This document shows positions 1 through 5,844 of a stretch of DNA of 7,046 nucleotides, one piece after another. Origin of the DNA: Acidobacteriota bacterium (GTDB lineage: Bacteria; Acidobacteriota; Terriglobia; Terriglobales; Acidobacteriaceae); NCBI GenBank assembly GCA_021780095.1, contig JAJXZK010000126.1, forward strand, positions 1-7,046. Reading direction: 5' to 3'. Within the stretch, counting starts at the first letter, position 1. Every line of letters begins with the position of its first letter. The translations under genes and the position numbers were made by a program. The notes under the pieces were generated by a model. It saw nothing but the letters and a program-made list of their open reading frames with translations, was not told the DNA's origin and did no database searches.

Positions 1-1
1 A

Positions 2-523
2 ATAGGCTTGGTCTGCGGCGCTGTCTCTCACGCCATAATTGTCATGGTTCCAGCGGCAGGTGTCGGAGGTGTCAGCGGCCTCGGCGGCGCGATAGTTCGA
101 TTGGGCAATCGGCAGATTGCGCGCAACGGCCTGCTTGGGAATGCCCTGGATGATGTGAATGCCGAACTTCAGGCCAAGGGAATGGACATAGTCGGCAAGC
201 GGCTTGAATCCGCGATTCTTGTCTGCGGAAGGGAATCGATCCACCGCGGGAATGTAGCGGCCGTTCCTATCCAAGGTGTAGCCCTGATCTGCCTTCTGCG
301 GGCTGGCCAGGTACCATCCTTCGTCGATCACCACATATTGCCATCCGCTCGGCTGCAGGTGCGTATGAAGCCACTCGACATTTTGCTTGAACTGCGCCTC
401 GGTAATCGTCATTCCATAGGAATCCCAGCTATTCCAGCCCATCGGCGGGGTGGTTGCGACTTGCGGATAGAGGCCCATTGGCAGCAAAACAATGACGGTG
501 AGCAGCAAAACGGATCGACGCAT
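2..523 (-). CDS. GH27 glycosidase (alpha-galactosidase / beta-L-arabinopyranosidase family), N-terminal part
   Basis: The reading frame starts at ATG 523-521 and runs off the left edge without a stop, giving 174 residues. Residues 1 to about 22 form a signal peptide (MRRS, then a Leu/Val-rich core), so export is expected. The mature part opens with PPMGWNSWDSYG (26-37), the hallmark start of the GH27 (beta/alpha)8 barrel. It continues with VVIDEGWY (64-71) and GLKFGIHI (117-124), also typical of the family. The catalytic nucleophile (the Asp of the YxKYDYC-type motif) and the acid/base would lie beyond the window, so activity cannot be judged. GH27 retaining enzymes hydrolyse terminal alpha-D-galactose; some members act on beta-L-arabinopyranose, which would suit the neighbouring arabinofuranosidase. 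The start is supported by GGAGG at 531-535 with 7-nt spacing. It is divergent from the isomerase gene, so the two may share regulation. Family is secure; substrate is not. Confidence 0.9.
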   Translation of the reverse strand, partial: MRRSVLLLTVIVLLPMGLYPQVATTPPMGWNSWDSYGMTITEAQFKQNVEWLHTHLQPSGWQYVVIDEGWYLASPQKADQGYTLDRNGRYIPAVDRFPSADKNRGFKPLADYVHSLGLKFGIHIIQGIPKQAVARNLPIAQSNYRAAEAADTSDTCRWNHDNYGVRDSAADQAY

Positions 524-559
524 TCGGATTCCTCCAGGAGCAGGACTCTAACGGCGAGA

Positions 560-565
560 AGTATA
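560..565 (-). promoter_or_regulatory. candidate -10 element for the GH27 gene
   Basis: On the minus strand 565-560 reads TATACT, five of six to the sigma70 -10 consensus, about 37 nt upstream of the GH27 start codon. No good -35 hexamer lies 16-18 nt upstream, so this would be a weak or activator-dependent promoter. A minus-strand TTGTCA at 602-597 exists but is too far away (about 31 nt) to pair with it. Confidence 0.3.
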
Positions 566-595
566 CCGAACTATGCTGCAACCCATCTTTCTGAA

Positions 596-624
596 TTGAC
601 AATTGTTTCCTGGCTGCCTAGATT
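596..624 (+). promoter_or_regulatory. candidate sigma70 promoter for the isomerase gene
   Basis: TTGACA at 596-601 is a perfect -35 hexamer. A 17-nt spacer follows, then TAGATT at 619-624, four of six to TATAAT. Transcription would begin near 631, leaving a leader of roughly 210 nt before the isomerase start. The -35 sits on the palindromic CAATTG at 600-605. This is the best sigma70 match I found in the window. Confidence 0.45.
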
Positions 625-636
625 AACGTAGTGCGA

Positions 637-658
637 AAAGCGTTATTTAAATCGTTTT
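637..658 (+). promoter_or_regulatory. tandem LacI-like operator motifs downstream of the isomerase promoter
   Basis: Two similar 10-mers, AAAGCGTTAT (637-646) and AAATCGTTTT (649-658), have their central CG steps 12 bp apart. The second contains AATCGTTT, which fits the AANCGNTT core common in LacI-family operators; the first misses it by one base. They would occupy about +7 to +28 of the predicted transcript, a usual place for a repressor. No regulator gene is visible, so this is a motif match only. Confidence 0.25.
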
Positions 659-756
659 ATATCGAGACAAAGTGGCATAATACTGAGCGGAGAACCGAGC
701 GGGTTTGATTGGTCTTGAAACCGCCTGCAACGGTAAGATATGGAACGGGAATGCTG

Positions 757-828
757 ATGTTAGGTATGGTAGATATCGTAAGGAAATTTGCCCCGGGCAG
801 CGACAATGCAGCCAACGTAACAGGTTAA
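757..828 (+). other. possible 23-codon leader ORF before the isomerase gene
   Basis: ATG at 757 (or in-frame ATG at 751) opens a frame that ends in TAA at 826-828, only 15 nt before the isomerase ATG. It encodes MLGMVDIVRKFAPGSDNAAN followed by VTG. A GGGA at 747-750 gives 6-nt spacing to the 757 start. It shows no run of a single amino acid, so a classical attenuating leader peptide is not obvious. It may be chance; coupling of translation into the isomerase is the only role its position suggests. Confidence 0.2.
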
Positions 829-843
829 GAAGGCAGGAGAGCG

Positions 844-2271
844 ATGGGGAACGGCAGGCAGATGACATTTGGAATGATCGTTGGGAATCGTGGGTTTTTC
901 CCCGATCACCTGGCCAAGGAAGGCCGCGAGGAGATGCGCAAGGTGCTCGAGGGCGCAGGGATTCGAGTGATTGCGTTGAGTCCGGAAGAGTCCAAGTACG
1001 GCGCCATCGAGACACATGAGGAGGCGCGCCGCTGCGGGGATTTGTTTCGCCAGCATCGCGATGAGATTGACGGCGTCATCGTTACCTTGCCGAATTTTGG
1101 TGACGAACGCGCCATTGCCGATGCCATGCGCTATTCGACGCTGAAGGTGCCGGTACTGGTGCAGGCCACCCCGGATAAAAGCGCGAAGATGACGATTGCC
1201 TTTCGTCGCGACAGCTTCTGCGGCAAAATGTCGGCCTGCAACAACCTGATGCAATATGGCATTCCGTACTCGCTGACCAAACTGCATACGGTCTCGCCCA
1301 GTTCCAACGGATTCAAAAGGGATCTGGCCTGGTTTGCCGCCGTCTGCCGCGTGGTGCGAGGGCTGCAGAACCTGCGTATCGGTTCGATCGGCGCGCGTCC
1401 GGCAGCATTCAATACGGTCCGCTACAGCGAAAAGCTGTTGGAAGCGAACGGCATCTCGGTTGAGCCCATCGATCTGTCAGAGATTCTGGGCCGCATCGAC
1501 AGACTGAAGGATGGGGACAGCAACGTTGAAGCCAAGCTGGCGGCGATTAAGAAGTACGTCAAGACGTCGGCCGTGCCCGAACCGGCGCTGGTCAAAATGG
1601 CCAAGCTAGGATGGGTAATCGAGCAGTGGATGCAGCAGACGCAGACCACCATCAGCGCGGTGCAGTGTTGGACCTCGTTGGAAGAATACTTTGGCGTGGT
1701 GCCGTGCACCATTATGAGCATGATGAGCGAGAATCTGATTCCATCGGCCTGTGAAGTGGATGTGGTGGGTACGCTGAGCATGCATGCACTGGCGCTGGCA
1801 TCGGAGACGCCGAGCGCGCTGCTCGACTGGAATAACAATTACGGCGACGATCCGGACAAGGCGGTCTGCTTTCACTGCTCCAACCTGCCGAAACATTTCT
1901 TCAACGATGTCGTGATGGATTTTCAGGCGATCATTGCGGGCACGGTGGGCAAAGAAAATACCTTCGGCACCTGCGTCGGCCGCGTCAAAGCGGGCACCAT
2001 GAGCTATGCTCGGTTTTCGACCGACGACCGCAACGGCGAGATGCGCGGCTATGTCGGTGGCGGCCAATTCACGAACGATCCGCTGGAGACATTCGGTGGC
2101 GCGGGCGTGGTGGAGATTCCGCGGCTGCAGAGCCTGCTGCGCTTTATCTGCCAAGAAGGCTTCGAGCACCACGTCGCCGCCAACTTCTCTGAGAGCGCGA
2201 GCGCCGTGTATGAAGCCGCCAGCAACTATCTCGACTGGAATATGTATTTCCACGAGCCGGAAGAAGACTAG
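844..2271 (+). CDS. L-fucose/L-arabinose isomerase family protein (COG2407 type)
   Basis: This 475-residue cytoplasmic protein (no signal peptide or membrane segment) resembles the FucI-like aldose-ketose isomerases. These are metal-dependent enzymes that interconvert sugars such as L-fucose/L-fuculose or L-arabinose/L-ribulose. An N-terminal Rossmann-like part (about 1-180) is followed by the catalytic region. In it CEVDVVGTLSMHAL (303-316), LLDWNNNY (326-333), FHC (343-345) and GFEHHVAANF (439-448) hold the likely metal ligands: Glu304, Asp328 and His442 or His443, by analogy with Glu/Asp/His of FucI. At 475 residues it is much shorter than E. coli FucI (about 590) and close to AraA in size, but it lacks AraA's sequence style. 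The start is chosen at 844 because GGAG at 836-839 precedes it; a Met at residue 7 has no better site. It is divergent from GH27 and convergent with the mutarotase. In an arabinosidase locus L-arabinose is a reasonable substrate, but this is inferred; L-fucose, D-arabinose or another aldose remain possible. Confidence 0.85.
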   Translation: MGNGRQMTFGMIVGNRGFFPDHLAKEGREEMRKVLEGAGIRVIALSPEESKYGAIETHEEARRCGDLFRQHRDEIDGVIVTLPNFGDERAIADAMRYSTLKVPVLVQATPDKSAKMTIAFRRDSFCGKMSACNNLMQYGIPYSLTKLHTVSPSSNGFKRDLAWFAAVCRVVRGLQNLRIGSIGARPAAFNTVRYSEKLLEANGISVEPIDLSEILGRIDRLKDGDSNVEAKLAAIKKYVKTSAVPEPALVKMAKLGWVIEQWMQQTQTTISAVQCWTSLEEYFGVVPCTIMSMMSENLIPSACEVDVVGTLSMHALALASETPSALLDWNNNYGDDPDKAVCFHCSNLPKHFFNDVVMDFQAIIAGTVGKENTFGTCVGRVKAGTMSYARFSTDDRNGEMRGYVGGGQFTNDPLETFGGAGVVEIPRLQSLLRFICQEGFEHHVAANFSESASAVYEAASNYLDWNMYFHEPEED

Positions 2272-2288
2272 CGACGCTTCCGGCTCGT

Positions 2289-2340
2289 CTCTCCTCCCCG
2301 GAATATCGCTGCGGCGAGCCCGGGGCCTACCGGTGGAGAG
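2289..2340. terminator. inverted repeat in the convergent gap (possible weak bidirectional terminator)
   Basis: CTCTCCTCC at 2289-2297 pairs with GGTGGAGAG at 2332-2340 (8 of 9 pairs). The enclosed 34 nt is itself GC-rich and contains a small CGC/GCG hairpin. It lies between the isomerase stop (2271) and the mutarotase stop (2342), where transcripts from both sides must end. There is no T-run on either strand, so it is not a textbook intrinsic terminator. Confidence 0.3.
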
Positions 2341-2341
2341 T

Positions 2342-3475
2342 TCATCTCTGCGTCGAGAAAATATATTCCGTGATGCTGTGAAACGTCTGGCCGGGCTTGA
2401 GTTCGGTCGACGGAAATTTGGGTTGATTCGGAGAATCCGGGAAATGCTGCGTCTCCAGACATAATCCGGCGCGTTTCTCGTAGACATGCCCATGCTTGCC
2501 ATGAGCTGTCCCGTCGAGGAAATTCCCGGAATAAAACTGAACTCCAGGTTGAGTCGTTTTGACGGTCAAAACGCGGCCGCTCTTCGGATCCACCACCTGG
2601 GCAGCCTCATGCACCGCGCCAGTCGTCGCATGGTTCAGTACAAAGTTCTGATCGTACCCCTTGGCGAATTTCAGCTGTTCATTGTCCTGATCGATCCGCT
2701 TTCCGATGACTGTCGGTGTTCGAAAATCGAATGGAGTGCCCGAAACGGGCGCCAATTCGCCTGTGGGGATCAGCCCGGCATTCACCGGAGTGTATCGATC
2801 CGCAGTGAGGGTCATCACCTCGTCCAGAATGTCCCCATTGCCTTCGCCTGCTAGGTTGAAATAGCTATGGTTGGTCAGGTTCAACACGGTATCGGCGTCG
2901 GTCGTCGCGGAGTACTCGATTTTCAGTGCATGCGCGTTCAGCGTATATCGCACATGCGTCGTCAGAGTTCCCGGATAGCCTTGATCGCCGTTCTTGCTGA
3001 CGAGAGTCATTTCTACGCCGTTGGGAACTTCATGAGCTGTCCACACGCGCTTGTCGAATCCGACGGTCCCGCCGTGGAGGCTGTTGTCGCCGTCATTCTT
3101 TGGAACTTCATACTGTTTGCCGTCCAGAACAAATGTGCCGTGTCCGATGCGGTTGCCATAGCGTCCTACAATCGCGCCAAAGTAGGTCTTCGGATCACCC
3201 AGATAACCTTCAAGGGAGTCGTATCCCAATACGACATCGGCGACTTTGCCGTTGCGATCGGGCACGTCCAACGAGACCAGGCGGGCGCCGTAAGTCATGA
3301 CGCGGGCCGTCACATCGCCTTCGTGCAGCGTGAATATTTCAACTGTGGTTCCATCTGGCATGGTGCCGAACACTGACTTCTTTACTTCCGCCTGCATACA
3401 CAACCCCTCAAGACCCATAATGCACAACAAGCAAATATACGCGAATGCTTTACGCCTTACGGTAGAAACGTTCAT
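2342..3475 (-). CDS. galM: aldose 1-epimerase (galactose mutarotase), exported
   Basis: This 377-residue protein catalyses interconversion of alpha and beta anomers of aldoses such as galactose, glucose or arabinose. Family motifs are intact: GRYGNRI (104-110), NSLHGG (131-136, His134), NLTNHSYFNLAG (199-210, His203 as probable general acid), GYDQNF (273-278, Asp275 contacting sugar) and ETQHFPDSPN (341-350, Glu341 as general base). Residues 1 to about 29 form a signal peptide with basic residues (RRK) followed by a hydrophobic stretch. A Cys at 26 lacks the small residue expected at -1 of a lipobox, so a soluble periplasmic protein is likelier than a lipoprotein. The start is supported by AGGGAG at 3482-3487 with 6-nt spacing. 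This site overlaps the stop codon of the GH51 gene upstream, so the two genes form one operon with probable translational coupling. Its role is likely to process anomers released by the secreted glycosidases. Confidence 0.93.
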   Translation of the reverse strand: MNVSTVRRKAFAYICLLCIMGLEGLCMQAEVKKSVFGTMPDGTTVEIFTLHEGDVTARVMTYGARLVSLDVPDRNGKVADVVLGYDSLEGYLGDPKTYFGAIVGRYGNRIGHGTFVLDGKQYEVPKNDGDNSLHGGTVGFDKRVWTAHEVPNGVEMTLVSKNGDQGYPGTLTTHVRYTLNAHALKIEYSATTDADTVLNLTNHSYFNLAGEGNGDILDEVMTLTADRYTPVNAGLIPTGELAPVSGTPFDFRTPTVIGKRIDQDNEQLKFAKGYDQNFVLNHATTGAVHEAAQVVDPKSGRVLTVKTTQPGVQFYSGNFLDGTAHGKHGHVYEKRAGLCLETQHFPDSPNQPKFPSTELKPGQTFHSITEYIFSTQR

Positions 3476-3485
3476 CGAGCACTCC

Positions 3486-5414
3486 CTATTGCAAGGTCAC
3501 ATCAATGACCTGTATCGAATACGGTGGAAACACGTGGCGCCAATCGGAGGAAACGTTACCGATCTCACTTTGGACCGGGACGATTCTTGTGGGGTCTGCG
3601 AGTGAGTTGGTTTCCGCATCCGAATGCCCGCTCAACGTCGTCACTGCGGCCGTTCCCGTAGGTTTGTCTTTTCCGGTCAGCTGAATTTCGAGCGGCTGCG
3701 CCTTCGACGAGGCGTTGACGACGTTTACATACAGCATTCGTTTCGCTGCATCGCGGGTCACAGAAGTAAATAGTAGCTGGGGCGCACCATTTAGCGAGGA
3801 TGCCGCCACTTCATTGCCAATGTGGCTGCTGAACATCACCTGGGCATAATAGCTGGGCGAGCCGTAACTTTCGAGCGAATCGTAGCCGATCAGGTCCGGA
3901 ACCCATTGCGACGCGCCGGGATTGACGTTGACGAACAACGGAGCATAGCTGGACATAATAACGATGTCGCTGTTGCGTTCCAGACCCGTCAACCAGGCGG
4001 CATCCGCCAAGGCGGCTCCCATGTCTGGTGTTGGCGAGCCTTCGCGGGTCGCCCACTCTCCGACGAATATCTTAGGCCCCTTTCGATCGGTTTTGTCGTA
4101 GTGATGTGTGTCGTCGAAAAACTCCTGCGCTGTGCGATAGAAATGATCGTCGAGCACGTCCGGCATTCGGCTTTTCACCGGAGCGGTTGCGATCAGCTGC
4201 AGTTTTGGGTAGGTCTTCTTGATGGCGTCGTAGAACTGCGCGAACCTGCCATCGTAACTTCCGGATTTGTCGAATTCATCCTCGTTTCCCACTTCGACAT
4301 AGGTTAGAGGGAACGGAGCGGGATGCCCGTCCTGGGCGCGAACCGCTCCCCACTTGGTTTCAGGACCGCCGCTGACGTATTCAATCTCCTGCAACGCGCT
4401 CTCGACGTACGGCGCAAGGCCCGGACCCGGCGGCACATGCTCCTGCGCCATGGAGTAGCCGGCATAGACGGCCAGCACCGGTTGCATGTGCAGGTCCTGG
4501 CACCACTCCAGAAATTCAAGCAGTCCCAATCCGTCGGAGCTGCGATAGCCCCAGGGACTGGGATGAGTCGGCCGATCGACCAGGGAGCCAAGAGTCTTCT
4601 TCCACGGGTAGCGGTCGGCAATGTGGTTGCCTTCCAGATAGTTTCCGCCGGGAAGACGCAGAAACGCGGGATGCATAGCGGCGAGCTTTTCCATCAAGTC
4701 GATGCGGTTGCCATTGGGCGTGTTTTCGTAGGTCGGCGGAAACAGCGAGACGAGGCTGAACCAGACCGTCCCCGGTTGCACCACCGTCAAAACAAGGTGG
4801 TTGCTGGCCGACGTCGCGATTTGCCCGGTTTGCAACGCAACCTGATATTGCTTCCACTCCGCTGTCAATGATGGCACGCTGGCGGTTGCGACGACCTCGC
4901 CCGTATTGTTATTCACCAGGCTCATCGTCACGGCCCCGGCCGAGTTGCGATCGGCTTTGGCATAGAAAGAGCCCGAGTAAGTCGTATTGGGTCGGAGTGG
5001 AATTCCCCAAAAGCCGTTGTTCAAGATGCCGGCCGGATCGGCATTATCGGCGCGCTTCACCGTCAGCTTCAGGCTGCTGGTTAAGGCAGAGCTGGGACCA
5101 GTGGACTTGTCGATCTTCATCGAAGCGCGGGCAGCTCCATCCCGCAGGATTCGCCAGTGGTCGGGATGATTCGGATTGTCCTGAAAGGCGCGGTTGCGGA
5201 TCAGCTCCGCATAGATTCCGCCGTCATAGGAATGATTGATTTCCTCGGTCATCAATCCATACAAGGTGGGGCTGACCTGGGCCACAAATGTGTCCGTCTG
5301 AATTTTCAGCACGGCTCCGGCTTTCGGGGTCTCGGGCTGTTGCGCGAGCAACAACGGTACCAACGTCACGATGCCGACGATGGTTCCCCCCAGGCGGTAA
5401 ATCGATCGAATCAT
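3486..5414 (-). CDS. secreted GH51 alpha-L-arabinofuranosidase with N-terminal CBM-like domain
   Basis: This 642-residue enzyme removes terminal alpha-L-arabinofuranose from arabinan, arabinoxylan or arabinogalactan by a retaining mechanism. Residues 1-24 are a signal peptide ending near LLLA before QQPETP. An opening strand with the GH51 signature LYGLMTEEINHSYDGGIYAE (51-70) precedes a beta-sandwich of CBM4/9 type (about 85-225). The (beta/alpha)8 barrel follows (about 230-500). Glu378 in YVEVGNEDEF (372-381) is the predicted acid/base and Glu453 in FVGEWATREG (450-459) the nucleophile. The C-terminal beta domain of the family (about 505-642) ends in PPYSIQVIDV. This order, with the sugar-binding module inserted between the first strand and the barrel, matches plant-type GH51 enzymes rather than the shorter intracellular Geobacillus type. 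The start at 5414 has a perfect AGGAGG (5422-5427) with 7-nt spacing. It is first in an operon with the mutarotase. Confidence 0.92.
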   Translation of the reverse strand: MIRSIYRLGGTIVGIVTLVPLLLAQQPETPKAGAVLKIQTDTFVAQVSPTLYGLMTEEINHSYDGGIYAELIRNRAFQDNPNHPDHWRILRDGAARASMKIDKSTGPSSALTSSLKLTVKRADNADPAGILNNGFWGIPLRPNTTYSGSFYAKADRNSAGAVTMSLVNNNTGEVVATASVPSLTAEWKQYQVALQTGQIATSASNHLVLTVVQPGTVWFSLVSLFPPTYENTPNGNRIDLMEKLAAMHPAFLRLPGGNYLEGNHIADRYPWKKTLGSLVDRPTHPSPWGYRSSDGLGLLEFLEWCQDLHMQPVLAVYAGYSMAQEHVPPGPGLAPYVESALQEIEYVSGGPETKWGAVRAQDGHPAPFPLTYVEVGNEDEFDKSGSYDGRFAQFYDAIKKTYPKLQLIATAPVKSRMPDVLDDHFYRTAQEFFDDTHHYDKTDRKGPKIFVGEWATREGSPTPDMGAALADAAWLTGLERNSDIVIMSSYAPLFVNVNPGASQWVPDLIGYDSLESYGSPSYYAQVMFSSHIGNEVAASSLNGAPQLLFTSVTRDAAKRMLYVNVVNASSKAQPLEIQLTGKDKPTGTAAVTTLSGHSDAETNSLADPTRIVPVQSEIGNVSSDWRHVFPPYSIQVIDVTLQ

Positions 5415-5468
5415 GACGCATCCTCCTTCGCAAAATCAATCCATGCGTTTCAGCAAACAAGTGCGCCC

Positions 5469-5486
5469 AAAAAAACTGCGGCGCAG
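5469..5486 (-). terminator. short hairpin with T7 tail in the GH51 leader (possible attenuator)
   Basis: Read on the minus strand, CTGCGCCGCAG (5486-5476) can fold as CTGC/GCAG with a 3-nt loop, and it is followed at once by seven T (5475-5469). It lies about 55 nt upstream of the GH51 start codon, so inside its likely mRNA leader. The stem is only 4 to 5 bp, weak for an intrinsic terminator. A flanking GTGCG/CGCAC pair (5505-5501 with 5465-5461) could form an enclosing structure. Confidence 0.25.
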
Positions 5487-5558
5487 CGAACATCCGGCCA
5501 CGCACTTGTGTGTCCTTGCCACTCTATCGAGAATTGGCGAAGGATGCGAATCGGCGCG

Positions 5559-5574
5559 ACTGAATCGATTCAGT
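5559..5574. promoter_or_regulatory. 16-bp perfect palindrome, LacI-type operator candidate
   Basis: ACTGAATCGATTCAGT reads identically on both strands. Its centre AATCGATT fits the AANCGNTT core of LacI-family operators, with the conserved central CG step. It lies about 145 bp upstream of the GH51 start and 271 bp upstream of the cheX start. It sits just upstream of the weak GH51 promoter pair, so it could bind a sugar-responsive regulator. The flanks also contain GCGCGAC (5554-5560) and its complement GTCGCGC (5578-5584). Confidence 0.4.
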
Positions 5575-5844
5575 TCTGTCGCGCGGGACTGTAGAGAACT
5601 CGGACCAGCGAGCGTGAGCCACGAAAGTGATCAATGCCGCAGCCAGGCCCCACAAACCCTATCCGTTCGTTAACGTTCCGCGTGTCATCCGTCGATAGTC
5701 AGGACATACGCGGATGAAATTTCTGAGTTGCAGCCCAACCGGACGGCAATTGTTCCATAAGACAGCCGAATCTGCGGCGTTGTCCAGCGCAGAGGGTCAA
5801 AACCCGATTCAAGAAAGCAGAACGGATTGGTGAGGAAACAGGGT

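Larger units (their letters stand above)
524..843. promoter_or_regulatory. divergent intergenic region between GH27 and isomerase genes
   Basis: This 320-nt stretch separates two divergent genes and carries both promoters (separate entries), an operator-like tandem motif near 637-658, and a short possible leader ORF ending at 828. If the rightward promoter is real, the isomerase mRNA has a leader of about 210 nt, long enough for leader-based control. I recognise no known riboswitch class and no tRNA in it. Confidence 0.6.
5415..5844. promoter_or_regulatory. divergent intergenic region between GH51 operon and cheX
   Basis: This stretch of about 430 nt has no convincing gene; overlapping short frames lack ribosome sites and family resemblance. 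It holds the GH51 Shine-Dalgarno, a T7-tailed hairpin in the GH51 leader, a 16-bp palindrome at 5559-5574 and an inverted repeat TCATCCG/CGGATGA at 5685-5691 and 5711-5717. A weak minus-strand promoter pair (TTCGCA 5550-5545, 18-nt spacer, TAGAGT 5526-5521) could serve GH51. For cheX I find only a poor pair (TTAACG 5670-5675, GATAGT 5694-5699). Confidence 0.5.

Noticed and set aside
8..631. 207-codon open frame on the plus strand
   Set aside because: It is antisense to the GH27 gene, which has a signal peptide, family motifs and a Shine-Dalgarno; the plus frame has no recognisable domain and crosses the divergent promoter region.
1606..2502. 298-codon open frame on the minus strand
   Set aside because: It lies antisense to the isomerase and overlaps the end of the mutarotase gene; the Arg/His-rich product looks like a shadow of a high-GC gene.
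2486..3376. plus-strand frames antisense to the mutarotase
   Set aside because: The mutarotase on the other strand has all catalytic motifs; these frames show no domain or ribosome site.
5157..5673. plus-strand frames across the GH51 start and intergenic region
   Set aside because: No Shine-Dalgarno, no family resemblance, and they overlap the well-supported start of the GH51 gene.
5685..5717. TCATCCG/CGGATGA inverted repeat as a terminator
   Set aside because: No gene on either strand ends here, the loop is 19 nt and no T-run follows; at most an unassigned structure.
5827..5844. TTG start for cheX, adding six residues
   Set aside because: ATG 5845 has GAGGA at 8-nt spacing; the TTG has no site and the added residues are not part of the CheX fold.
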